NCBI GenBank assembly: GCA_910578515.1
Contig: CAJTQR010000003.1
Location: forward strand, 434,001 to 498,000
Direction: 5' to 3'
From: an uncultured Duncaniella sp.
GTDB taxonomy: Bacteria; Bacteroidota; Bacteroidia; Bacteroidales; Muribaculaceae
Length of the DNA stretch: 64,000 nt
Position numbers and translations under genes: made by a program. Positions 8,545 to 16,579 of this stretch are shown here, piece after piece. The notes under the pieces are model-generated. The model saw only the letters and a program-made list of their open reading frames with translations, was not told the origin of the DNA and did not search any database. How positions within the stretch are numbered: the first letter of the stretch is position 1; each line of letters starts with the position of its first letter.

Positions 8545-9726
8545 ATGATAACCGAGACACCTACCCCGCAGGAACAGCCGTTGGAGACAGCTACCTGCCA
8601 CCGGGGCTTTTCCATAGGACTCCCTAAGTGCGACAATCCCGCCGAGCGCCGTTTCCCACTCACACCCGAGGCTGCCGGGCAGCTGATAGAGCGGGGATTC
8701 AGAGTGAAGATGCAGGAGGGGGCTGCCGGTACGATACATTACACCGACAGCCAGTACACACGTGTGGGTGTATCGGTAGGCTCCCGTGAGGAGTCGCTTG
8801 CTTGTGATATAGTGATACATCTTGCTCCACTGGAGCTGCGCGATGTGAGAAAAATGCGCCGTGGAGCTATGTTGCTCACACTTCTCCGTCCTACTGACCA
8901 GGACCTGTCTTCGGTCAAGGAGCTTCTGCGCCGCCACATCATCACCATAGCTATTGACTTGATTGAGGATGAACGTGGATGCACTCCGTTTGCCGATATC
9001 CTGGCTGAGATTGATGGACGCGCATCGGTGGCTATCGCCTCGTCGCTGCTGGCCGATTCGCAGCGTGGCAAAGGGATACTCTTGGGGGGTGTGGCAGGAA
9101 TAGTGCCCTGCGAGACTCTGATTATCGGCTCGGGTATTGCCGCATGTGCTGCCGCGCGTTCGGCGGTAGGACTGGGGTCGATGGTGAGGATGTATGACAA
9201 CGATGTCTACTCCTTGCGCCGTGCCGGGCAGGAACTCGGTCCGTGGGTGATAACGTCCTCGCTCCATCCGCGTACTCTCGACAATGCTCTGCGGTCGGCC
9301 GACGTTGTGGTGGTGTGTCCCACACGCGAGCCGTTCAGCGTGAGCCGCGAGGTGGTAAGCTCGATGAAGAAAGGGGTGGTTACATTTGACCTCGCCTCGG
9401 GCGACGGTGCGGCTTTCCCCTCGATGACTGCAGTGGACCTCGCGCAGGCATCGGCTATAGAAAGCTCTGCACAGATAGCCGACCGTATCTGCTTCGTGCA
9501 TGCAGGCTGTGCTGTGGCGCGCACTGCGGCGATGGCTCTAAGCAATACATTTCTCACCCTCATGCAGAGCATAATCACATGCGAAGGTGTGGGTAATGCC
9601 CTGAAACTTCTCCCTGGTATGCAAAAAGCCACTGTGACATTCTTCGGCAAGATTGTGAATCCACGCATAGCGCAGGAACTGGGGATTAGAAGTGTGGATA
9701 TATCTATTTATTTGACCCTATCCTGA
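8545..9726 (+). CDS. Divergent alanine dehydrogenase/transhydrogenase-family protein
   Basis: The fold of the alanine dehydrogenase/PNT family is clear: an N-terminal GLPKCDNPAERRFPLTP segment (compare PKExxNNExRVALTP), the GKGILLGGVAG linker and an NAD-binding Rossmann motif LIIGSGIAA (about residues 192-200). However, the residues of true alanine dehydrogenases are not where expected: the Lys in the MKVKEP segment reads IVIHLAPL, the His in the TYLHLA segment reads TLLRPT, and the NAD-domain Asp region reads DLASGDG. The protein is therefore called family-level only. It may catalyse another NAD-dependent reaction or be non-catalytic. The 5' neighbour is aroK (11-nt gap) and the 3' neighbour is an RNase H gene (9-nt gap). 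Confidence 0.75.
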   Translation: MITETPTPQEQPLETATCHRGFSIGLPKCDNPAERRFPLTPEAAGQLIERGFRVKMQEGAAGTIHYTDSQYTRVGVSVGSREESLACDIVIHLAPLELRDVRKMRRGAMLLTLLRPTDQDLSSVKELLRRHIITIAIDLIEDERGCTPFADILAEIDGRASVAIASSLLADSQRGKGILLGGVAGIVPCETLIIGSGIAACAAARSAVGLGSMVRMYDNDVYSLRRAGQELGPWVITSSLHPRTLDNALRSADVVVVCPTREPFSVSREVVSSMKKGVVTFDLASGDGAAFPSMTAVDLAQASAIESSAQIADRICFVHAGCAVARTAAMALSNTFLTLMQSIITCEGVGNALKLLPGMQKATVTFFGKIVNPRIAQELGIRSVDISIYLTLS

Positions 9727-9735
9727 AATATATTT

Positions 9736-10380
9736 ATGGCTCCAAGAAAGAAATTTTACGTGGTGTGGAATGGTCTCGCCACCGGTGTGTTTGATTCGTG
9801 GGAAGAATGCCGGCTACAGGTGGAGGGCTATCCTGATGCCAAATATAAGAGTTTTGACTCGCAGGAGGCAGCGGTGGCTGCTTACCGTGGCAATCCAGAG
9901 GAGCAGCTCGACCTGCTGAAATCCATTGCCACACACCGCCCGGAGGTGACCAACTATGATGCTTTCCCTGAAATACGTCAGGATGCTCTGGCGGTGGATG
10001 CCGCATGCAGCAAGAATCCCGGTCCGGTGGAGTATCAGGGCGTGTGGGTGCGCACAGGTGAGCGCATTTTTCATGCCGGACCTTTTGAAGGGGGTACAAA
10101 CAATATCGGGGAATATCTTGCGCTGGTCCACGGATTGGCGCTTCTCAAGCAGCAGGGACGTCCGAATGTGCCCATCTATACCGACTCAAAAACGGCAAGA
10201 GCATGGGTGAGGAACCGTGCTCCCAAGACTTCGCTTGTGCCTTCGGCAAAAAATGCCGAGCTTTTCAAGATGCTTGGACGTGCCACCGAATGGCTGCGGG
10301 CAAATGCGGTTACAAACCCGATTCTCACATGGGATACACCCCAGTGGGGTGAAATTCCTGCTGACTTCGGAAGAAAGTAG
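9736..10380 (+). CDS. rnhA: Ribonuclease H with N-terminal viroplasmin domain
   Basis: The first 50 residues (KKFYVVWNGLATGVFDSW) form the caulimovirus viroplasmin-type domain that binds RNA/DNA hybrids or dsRNA in eukaryotic RNase H1. The RNase HI domain follows with its acidic active site: D88 (AVDAACSKNPG), E126 (NNIGEYLAL), D150 (YTDSKTA) and D200 (TWDTPQWG). It cleaves the RNA strand of RNA/DNA hybrids. It is the third gene of the aroK cluster and starts 9 nt after the preceding stop, suggesting one transcript. Confidence 0.92.
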   Translation: MAPRKKFYVVWNGLATGVFDSWEECRLQVEGYPDAKYKSFDSQEAAVAAYRGNPEEQLDLLKSIATHRPEVTNYDAFPEIRQDALAVDAACSKNPGPVEYQGVWVRTGERIFHAGPFEGGTNNIGEYLALVHGLALLKQQGRPNVPIYTDSKTARAWVRNRAPKTSLVPSAKNAELFKMLGRATEWLRANAVTNPILTWDTPQWGEIPADFGRK

Positions 10381-10481
10381 ACTCGCCTAAATAATTTCCC
10401 CAACTACAAGCCGTAAAACCTAACATAGAGCCGGCTCAAATCTTTGATAGAATAGTGGAGCCGCTCCGTAAAAAACTTTGA

Positions 10482-11672
10482 ATGAAACACTTGATTGCCA
10501 TACTATACAACCCGGTCCTACTGATTGCCGCGGTGATGCTTCTTCTTCAGGGGTGCAAGGAGCCGTTAAGCCAACGTCTTGAGATGGCTGAGCGCCTTAT
10601 GGAAGAGCGTCCTGACAGTGCTCAGGTAATCCTGGATGGAATAGATTACTATTGGGTGCGCGATAGCTTGCGCGCGCAATATATAATGTGTAAGGCAGAG
10701 GCACATGCCCTTAACAACCGTTCGCTAGTGACCGATTCCATGTTGCCGGAAGCTGTGGCATATTACCGGACCGATGGTGATTCGCTTCGTTGGTTGAAGT
10801 CAAGTCTGCTATATATAATGTATCTCCGGGATATGGGGCGTATCGGGGAGGCTGATTCGCTTGCCATGGGGCTTGCTGCAGATGTGGCAGCTGCCGGTGG
10901 AATAAGTCAGCGCCTGAAGGGAGATATTGTTACGGACTCTGCGGCGCAAATCACACCGGGCGACAGCTCATATCATATTTTGGTCAAGGAGCTTGACCGT
11001 CACCGTAGAGTGAGTGCCGATGCTGTGGCAGAGATGAACCGGCTAAGCGCATGGAAAATGCAGCTTTCATACGAGAAGCAGAACATAATGTTGATTTCTC
11101 TTACCGTAGCTTTCGCATTGTCGTTGATAGCTGCCAGTTTCTTTCGGATGTGGCGTAGAAGGAGAGCCAGACTTATAGAGGCTGAGGAACGGATTGAGAC
11201 GCTTGACCGCATGGTGCGTCAGGCTAACAATGAGGCTGCCTCAGACAAGGAGACTGTGCTCAAAAGAATGGTGCTCCAGCAGATGGGAGTGTTGAAAACA
11301 TTTGCTTCCACTCCTACGGCGCAGAGCCGTGAGGCGTTGAAGCGGATTTCAAATATGGGTAATAAAGAGCTTGATGCCTGTAAACTTGTGGACTGGAATA
11401 ATCTGTACACGATGGTGGATGAATTGTTTGACGGTTTCCACCGGAAATTGTTGTGTGTGTATCCTGACTTGTTTACCGAGAAAGAGATTCAGATTATTTG
11501 TCTCCTGCGTGCGGATTTCTCCACGAAAGAGATAGGATTTCTGACAGAGCAGTCGTCTGCCACCATCTATGTGCGCAAGTCGTCAATCAGAAAAAAGACC
11601 GCAACGCCGGAAAGCGGCGACATCATAGTGCAACTCCTCGGCAAGATAAACTCTGAGGAGGGAAAATATTGA
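10482..11672 (+). CDS. Membrane-anchored LuxR-type (HTH) regulator with short TPR-like region
   Basis: The 396-residue protein starts with a signal sequence and a lipobox-like LLLQGC, followed by about 170 helical residues resembling TPRs (QRLEMAERLMEERPDSAQ). A transmembrane segment is at about 203-224, then a basic stop-transfer stretch (RMWRRRRARL), a coiled coil and a C-terminal LuxR-like helix-turn-helix (about 330-375, FTEKEIQIICLLRADFSTKEI). This is the Bacteroidetes design of a periplasmic TPR sensor joined to a cytoplasmic DNA-binding domain. The sensor part is shorter than I expect for this group (usually several clear TPRs). Targets are unknown. It lies about 100 nt after the RNase H gene. 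Confidence 0.72.
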   Translation: MKHLIAILYNPVLLIAAVMLLLQGCKEPLSQRLEMAERLMEERPDSAQVILDGIDYYWVRDSLRAQYIMCKAEAHALNNRSLVTDSMLPEAVAYYRTDGDSLRWLKSSLLYIMYLRDMGRIGEADSLAMGLAADVAAAGGISQRLKGDIVTDSAAQITPGDSSYHILVKELDRHRRVSADAVAEMNRLSAWKMQLSYEKQNIMLISLTVAFALSLIAASFFRMWRRRRARLIEAEERIETLDRMVRQANNEAASDKETVLKRMVLQQMGVLKTFASTPTAQSREALKRISNMGNKELDACKLVDWNNLYTMVDELFDGFHRKLLCVYPDLFTEKEIQIICLLRADFSTKEIGFLTEQSSATIYVRKSSIRKKTATPESGDIIVQLLGKINSEEGKY

Positions 11673-11824
11673 TTTGTCTGGGGATATGTTTGGATTGATT
11701 TAGACTCCTGACGTTTCCGATTTAGATATTTTTAGTCGCGTATGGTTGAATAACAGTGAGTTATGGCTGGCGGATTAAGGTGTTTTTAGCGTATATTTAG
11801 TAGGATTAAGGCGCTTTGCAGGTG

Positions 11825-11832
11825 TAACTTTG
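11825..11832 (+). promoter_or_regulatory. Candidate -7 element for the small lipoprotein gene
   Basis: TAACTTTG fits TAnnTTTG. Transcription would start near 11840, which places the upstream in-frame ATG (11846) almost at the transcript end and supports the ATG at 11888. Confidence 0.5.
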
Positions 11833-11887
11833 TAATGTCGGAACAATGAAGTCCCGATTTTTCAATAACCTAAAAAACGCTATAATC

Positions 11888-12277
11888 ATGACAAAAAAAT
11901 TAATCATTATTATTGTATCGGTAGCTGCGCTCGCTGCTATGATGAATTGTGGTTCAGGCTCGACCAAGGGCAAAATCAATAATGCTATGCGTGAGTACGT
12001 GACTCCGGCTCTTGCTGATTGTGAGCGATATGGATTCATAGGTCTTTCGAATCATCGCGATACAATCTATATGGGCGTCACCCGACCCTGCGTAGGAGTG
12101 ATTTATACAGTAGAGAACCGTTATACAGGGGAAAAGAAACGCCACTATGCTGATGTGATTTTCTCGAATGATTTCAATACTGTGCTTAATGCCACCGAGT
12201 CGGGTTTTGACCCAATCGAGTATGCGGAGGATAAGATACGCGAGGCATTGCGCGAGGCGTTGAAAAAGAGACTGTAG
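11888..12277 (+). CDS. Small hypothetical lipoprotein
   Basis: The ATG at 11888 is preferred over an in-frame ATG at 11846 because it directly gives a classic lipoprotein signal (MTKKLIIIIVSVAALAAMMNC) and lies a reasonable distance from the promoter. The mature part is about 105 residues, mixed charged and with a C-terminal basic helix (REALREALKKRL). No domain is recognised. The gene is convergent with the two small membrane protein genes that follow. Confidence 0.7.
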   Translation: MTKKLIIIIVSVAALAAMMNCGSGSTKGKINNAMREYVTPALADCERYGFIGLSNHRDTIYMGVTRPCVGVIYTVENRYTGEKKRHYADVIFSNDFNTVLNATESGFDPIEYAEDKIREALREALKKRL

Positions 12278-12297
12278 GCTGACTCTGTGAAGGTCTT

Positions 12298-12510
12298 TTA
12301 CAGAAGGCTGATGAAGGTGATGATGCATCCCACCCCTTCGATTACTAATCCAATGAATATCAATGGGCGATATCGTGTGCTCATCTCCTGCTTCTGCAAG
12401 TCGGTGTGAGAGCTCTGTCGGTAGTTGCGATAGTACTTGAATTTCACTATATAACGCATAATGAAACCGCAAAGAAAGACCACGAGTCCGCACCAGAATA
12501 AAATAGTCAT
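12298..12510 (-). CDS. Small membrane protein (70 aa), two transmembrane helices
   Basis: The protein consists of two hydrophobic helices (about 3-22 and 49-69) joined by a basic/polar loop with FKYYRNYRQSSHTD. No family is recognised. It is 13 nt downstream of the next small membrane protein on the same strand, and its loop resembles that protein's loop (YRN, later MST), suggesting an old tandem duplication. Function unknown. Confidence 0.65.
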   Translation of the reverse strand: MTILFWCGLVVFLCGFIMRYIVKFKYYRNYRQSSHTDLQKQEMSTRYRPLIFIGLVIEGVGCIITFISLL

Positions 12511-12523
12511 AATTACCTTGATT

Positions 12524-12769
12524 TTATTTTAGACCTATAGAGATACCTATTCCTAACAATATGAATCCGGATATCATTATGCAGCCCCATACGCGTGTGA
12601 GTTTTTTCATTTCGGGTGATATTTTGTGTTGCTGGAAAAAGCCTGTTGACGACATCCCTTTGATATCTGACCGAGCGTCGTTCCGATAACCTTTGAGCGC
12701 GACAAATATGCCGAATATGGAGCCTAAAAGCAATATGCCAAGACCGGAATATATGAGTATGTTTGTCAT
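12524..12769 (-). CDS. Small membrane protein (81 aa), two transmembrane helices
   Basis: An ATG at 12805 is in frame, but the ATG at 12769 places the first hydrophobic helix (ILIYSGLGILLLGSIFGIFV) at the N-terminus as in the neighbouring paralogue. A second helix ends the protein (GCIMISGFILLGIGISIGLK). The loop carries KGYRNDARSD and MSST. Function unknown. It is probably cotranscribed with the 70-residue protein. Confidence 0.62.
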   Translation of the reverse strand: MTNILIYSGLGILLLGSIFGIFVALKGYRNDARSDIKGMSSTGFFQQHKISPEMKKLTRVWGCIMISGFILLGIGISIGLK

Positions 12770-12852
12770 AATACAGTCTGCTTTGTGGACATCACGGATA
12801 TTCACAGTTTATTTTCTTATAAAACGTATTGGATTATGCCGATGTTCGGCAC

Positions 12853-12889
12853 AAAAAATCGCCCGTCAGGAAAATTCCGGACGGGCGAT
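12853..12889 (-). terminator. Rho-independent terminator of rpsA
   Basis: A GC-rich hairpin (arms 12858-12872 and about 12875-12889, one mismatch) is followed on the minus strand by six T. It lies 36 nt after the rpsA stop. Confidence 0.88.
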
Positions 12890-12924
12890 TGAAATGTTAT
12901 GCTATGTCAGCAATAATCTTATGA

Positions 12925-14721
12925 TTATTTGCCGGCGAGCTTCTGCTTGAGTTCAGCAAGAGCCTCGAGGTCACCAAGAGTGGTCTTTTCGAGGGGAGCG
13001 TTAAGAGCGGGAGCTTCCTCAGCGCGACGGTTGCCACCACGACGGTTAGCAGCCTGCTTTTTGGGAGCTTCAGCACGTTCGCCCTTCTGCTCATCTTCGA
13101 AGATGCGGCTGTGAGAAAGGATGATACGCTTGCTGTCCTTGTTGAATTCGATAACCTTGAAGTTGAGCTTTTCGTCAACCTGAGCGCGGCTGCCGTCTTC
13201 CTTCACGAGATGCTTGGGAGTAGCGAAGCCTTCAACACCGTAGGGGAGGGCGATAACCGCACCCTTCTCAACCATCTCGATGATGGTACCTTCGTGGATT
13301 GAACCAACGGTGAATACTGTTTCAAATACATCCCAGGGGTTCTCTTCGAGCTGCTTGTGACCGAGAGAGAGACGACGGTTGTCCTTGTCGATTTCGAGAA
13401 CCTGAACTTCGATGTCGGCACCAATCTGAGTAAATTCAGAGGGATGCTTAACCTTCTTGGTCCAAGAGAGGTCGCTGATGTGGATAAGACCGTCAACGCC
13501 TTCTTCGATTTCAACGAATACGCCGAAGTTGGTGAAGTTGCGCACTTTTGCAGTGTGCTTGCTGCCAACGGGATATTTTGTTTCGATGTTTTCCCACGGG
13601 TCATTCTTAAGCTGCTTGATGCCGAGAGACATCTTGCGGTCTTCGCGGTCGAGGGTAAGGATAACGGCTTCGATTTCGTCGCCTACCTTCATGAAGTCCT
13701 GAGCAGAGCGGAGGTGCTGGCTCCAAGACATTTCGCTTACGTGGATAAGACCTTCTACGCCGGGAGCGATTTCAACGAATGCACCATAGTCGGCCATAAC
13801 GACAACTTTACCCTTAACCTTGTCACCAACCTTGAGGTTAGCGTCAAGAGCATCCCAGGGATGGGGCTGGAGCTGCTTAAGACCGAGAGCGATACGCTTC
13901 TTCTCGTCGTCGAAGTCGAGGATAACCACGTTGAGCTTCTGGTCGAGCTGAACCACTTCTTCAGGATGGCTTACGCGACCCCAAGAAAGGTCAGTGATGT
14001 GGATGAGACCGTCTACGCCGCCGAGGTCGATGAACACACCGTAAGAAGTGATGTTCTTGACAGAACCTTCGAGCACCTGTCCTTTTTCGAGCTTGGCGAT
14101 GATTTCGCGCTTCTGCTGCTCGAGTTCGGCTTCGATGAGTGCCTTGTGGCTGACAACAACGTTCTTGAATTCTTGATTGATTTTTACGACCTTGAACTCC
14201 ATGGTCTTGCCCACGAAGATGTCGTAATCGCGGATGGGCTTAACGTCAATCTGAGAACCGGGAAGGAAGGCTTCGATGCCGAATACATCGACAATCATAC
14301 CACCCTTAGTGCGGCACTTGATGTAGCCCTTGATAACTTCGTCTTTCTCGAGAGCCTCGTTGATGCGGTCCCAAGAACGGGCTGCACGGGCTTTGCGGTG
14401 AGAAAGGATGAGCTGACCTTTCTTGTCTTCCTGATTTTCAATGAAGACTTCTACGGTGTCGCCCACCTTGATGTCGGGGTTGTAGCGGAATTCGCTAACG
14501 GGGATGATGCCGTCGCTCTTGTAGCCGATGTTAACCACTGCTTCACGCTTGTTGAGAGCGATGATGGTACCTTCGATTACGTCCTTGTCGCGCACGGTGT
14601 TGAGCGATTCATCATAGGTTTTGGTGAGTTCTTCGCGGGTCTTGTCACCCTTGGTCTCACCCTTTGCATACGCTTCCCAGTCGAAATCCTCGATAGGGGA
14701 GTTTTTTACTTCTTCAGTCAT
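12925..14721 (-). CDS. rpsA: 30S ribosomal protein S1
   Basis: This 598-residue protein contains six consecutive S1 (OB-fold) repeats, recognisable from recurring G-x-V-x-G, G-x-F-V-x-I and GLIHISD/GLIHVSEMSW motifs, followed by a charged tail (GERAEAPKKQAANRRGG). S1 binds mRNA upstream of start codons on the 30S subunit and helps unfold leaders. In Bacteroidetes, which mostly lack Shine-Dalgarno sites, it is presumed especially important. It is a single-gene unit with a good promoter and terminator. Confidence 0.96.
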   Translation of the reverse strand: MTEEVKNSPIEDFDWEAYAKGETKGDKTREELTKTYDESLNTVRDKDVIEGTIIALNKREAVVNIGYKSDGIIPVSEFRYNPDIKVGDTVEVFIENQEDKKGQLILSHRKARAARSWDRINEALEKDEVIKGYIKCRTKGGMIVDVFGIEAFLPGSQIDVKPIRDYDIFVGKTMEFKVVKINQEFKNVVVSHKALIEAELEQQKREIIAKLEKGQVLEGSVKNITSYGVFIDLGGVDGLIHITDLSWGRVSHPEEVVQLDQKLNVVILDFDDEKKRIALGLKQLQPHPWDALDANLKVGDKVKGKVVVMADYGAFVEIAPGVEGLIHVSEMSWSQHLRSAQDFMKVGDEIEAVILTLDREDRKMSLGIKQLKNDPWENIETKYPVGSKHTAKVRNFTNFGVFVEIEEGVDGLIHISDLSWTKKVKHPSEFTQIGADIEVQVLEIDKDNRRLSLGHKQLEENPWDVFETVFTVGSIHEGTIIEMVEKGAVIALPYGVEGFATPKHLVKEDGSRAQVDEKLNFKVIEFNKDSKRIILSHSRIFEDEQKGERAEAPKKQAANRRGGNRRAEEAPALNAPLEKTTLGDLEALAELKQKLAGK

Positions 14722-14761
14722 TAAAAAATGGGGTTAATAAATAAGGTTAATTAAAACTGTC

Positions 14762-14777
14762 CGGGACAAGCGTCCCG
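14762..14777 (-). promoter_or_regulatory. Short GC hairpin in the rpsA leader
   Basis: CGGGAC and GTCCCG pair around a 4-nt loop within the roughly 58-nt rpsA leader, close to the predicted transcript start. It could be an S1 autoregulation element or a 5' stabilising hairpin (inference only). Confidence 0.4.
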
Positions 14778-14785
14778 AAGCGGCG

Positions 14786-14816
14786 CAAAGGTACGAATAA
14801 TTTTCCAATTCACAAG
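14786..14816 (-). promoter_or_regulatory. Promoter of rpsA
   Basis: On the minus strand, CTTG (14813-14816), a 19-nt spacer and TACCTTTG (14786-14793) give a near-consensus Bacteroidetes primary promoter. Confidence 0.7.
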
Positions 14817-14935
14817 CATTTACAATCTGTTAAGAAGTGAAAAATTTATTAAAATTCCACTGTAGACCGAAAAGATGGCTATTTTTATGGCAATGATGTG
14901 AGAAAAGTATTGAGTTTTATGGTCTTTCTGAATGT

Positions 14936-14971
14936 AAAACAGGCGTGCCGGGAATGAATTCGGCACGCCTG
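14936..14971 (-). terminator. Terminator of the OmpA-like gene
   Basis: An 11-bp perfect GC-rich stem (14940-14950 with 14961-14971) with a 10-nt loop is followed on the minus strand by TTTT. It lies 50 nt after the stop. Confidence 0.82.
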
Positions 14972-15020
14972 CGGTGGGGTGGAAGTGCAATCAGTTATGA
15001 TTGCTTTCCGTCTGTTTCAT

Positions 15021-16151
15021 TTATTTTGCAATAGCGATGGCTACACGGTTTTTGTTGTTTTCAGCAAAAGGCTGTTCGGTATCGCCTTCGGCATCAACTG
15101 AAATGCGGAGAGTGTCGATGCCACCTTTGCGGAGGGCGTCGGCAACGCTCTGTGCGCGGAATTTTGACAGCTTCATGTTGTAGGTTGATGTGCCGGTATC
15201 CTTGTCAGCGTAACCGGTTATGGTCACCTTAGTTTCGGGATTGGCTTTCATGAATGCAACGAGTTCGTCGATTTTAGCTGATTCGGCTGCTGAAATCTTT
15301 GATGAGTTGATGGTGAAGAAGATATCCTCAGTCAGAGTGGCGGGTTTCTTCACTTCTACAGGAGCGGGTGCAGGTTCCTGCTTGGGTTCTGGAGCGGGCT
15401 GGGGAGCGGGTGCGGGTTCTTCAACCACCTGTACTGTCTCGACAATTTCAACCGGTTTGGTCTTGGTTTTGCCGAAGCTGATGGTCACGCCGACAAGTCC
15501 GTTGATTTGCCAGTCGCTGTTCTTTCCGTTCTTTGAGTTGAAGTGGTCGGGAAGCATGTTGGCATTTGCCTCAAGGTTGATGGCAACAGATTTGCTCACG
15601 TTGATATCGAGTCCGAGACCGGCACGACCTGCGATAAACATGCGTTTTCCGCTCCAAAGTTTTTCAAAGTCATATCCCTTGGCGGCAAGTTCGTTGGCTT
15701 CGTTATTATGGAAACCAAGCGCACCACCTACGCCTACAAATCCGTAGAGGTCAAGGACACGGTTGGGGTTGTAGCCACACACGAGGTTTGTGAATGAGAG
15801 CATGGCGTCAAGGTTGCCCTGAAGATAGTTGAATTTATAATCGGTTTTTGGGTTTACCCAAGCTCCTTTTGCTTGCCAACCGCTTGCACCAACGCGGAGA
15901 CCAAAGAGAGGTGAGAACTTGTAGCCGACGTTGATTGCGGCTGCGGGTGAGAGAAGGTCGCCGAAGTCGGCTTCACCTACTGTGTAGCCGCCACCAACCT
16001 GAAGCTGCATGAACCAATGGGGATTGAATTCCACTTCCTCTGTGGCATTGATTGTGGTCACTGATGCGCTTTCCTGTGCTGACGCAGCAAAGGGAAGGGA
16101 ACTGCATAGTAGTGTAAATGCGAATGCTAAATTCTTGTTAATCTGTTTCAT
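15021..16151 (-). CDS. OmpA-family outer membrane protein
   Basis: The 376-residue protein has a signal peptide ending in AASAQ, an N-terminal eight-stranded-type barrel region (LQVGGGYTVGEADFG onward), a Pro/Ala/Glu-rich linker at about 245-270 (EEPAPAPQPAPEPKQ) and a C-terminal OmpA domain (TITGYADKDTGTSTYN, then LSKFRAQSVADAL) that binds peptidoglycan. It would tie the outer membrane to the cell wall and is typically very abundant. It is monocistronic with its own terminator. Specific ligands are unknown. Confidence 0.9.
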   Translation of the reverse strand: MKQINKNLAFAFTLLCSSLPFAASAQESASVTTINATEEVEFNPHWFMQLQVGGGYTVGEADFGDLLSPAAAINVGYKFSPLFGLRVGASGWQAKGAWVNPKTDYKFNYLQGNLDAMLSFTNLVCGYNPNRVLDLYGFVGVGGALGFHNNEANELAAKGYDFEKLWSGKRMFIAGRAGLGLDINVSKSVAINLEANANMLPDHFNSKNGKNSDWQINGLVGVTISFGKTKTKPVEIVETVQVVEEPAPAPQPAPEPKQEPAPAPVEVKKPATLTEDIFFTINSSKISAAESAKIDELVAFMKANPETKVTITGYADKDTGTSTYNMKLSKFRAQSVADALRKGGIDTLRISVDAEGDTEQPFAENNKNRVAIAIAK

Positions 16152-16579
16152 ATAATAAATAGTTTTGATACGTTAACACAAATTTCACACTTTTTGTTGT
16201 AGAAATCACTACCCAAATTGAACTTTTAACGGCTGTCTGCAAACCTCGCAATAATAGTATTGCGGATATGACACACAGTCGTGTCTTCCGGAGGTATTAA
16301 CTGTGTTGTCATAACCGATATCTTAACATTCACTACATTTATTATATTTAACTGTCAGCTATGGTAAACAGAATAAAATTAAAAGACTAAGATGTGATTT
16401 AGCCGGATTTGATAGGTTGGGAGATGGATAGATGAGGGGGAGGATGTCAATTTTGGTCAATAAGATGGTTTTTATTGGTATGGGTGTGGGGATATGGGAT
16501 AAATTGAGTAATTTTGCAATTGATTTCATGAGGCTGTTACAGACAGTTTCAAAGAGTGTGCTTTAGGTTTTCTAAATTA
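16152..16579. other. 428-nt divergent intergenic region
   Basis: This AT-rich spacer separates the OmpA-like gene (minus) from the DUF4421 gene (plus). It holds a 7-bp palindrome with a 4-nt loop (16247-16264) and a candidate -7 element for the plus gene (16509-16516). No CAAAnnTA (minus-strand -7) was found near the OmpA-like gene. No small gene is supported. Confidence 0.5.
16509..16516 (+). promoter_or_regulatory. Candidate -7 element for the DUF4421 gene
   Basis: TAATTTTG matches TAnnTTTG, 64 nt upstream of the ATG at 16580. The -33 region is not convincing. Confidence 0.45.

Noticed and set aside
8527..9501. 324-codon open frame opposite the alanine-dehydrogenase-like gene
   Set aside because: Its translation is rich in His, Cys and Arg without recognisable domains, typical of an antisense shadow.
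13357..14724. 455-codon open frame on the plus strand opposite rpsA
   Set aside because: It is antisense to a certain S1 gene, shows no protein family pattern and results from the codon bias of rpsA.
16247..16264. Palindrome as an operator for the OmpA-like gene
   Set aside because: Only 7 bp per arm and no nearby -7 element for that gene, so the evidence is too weak to call.
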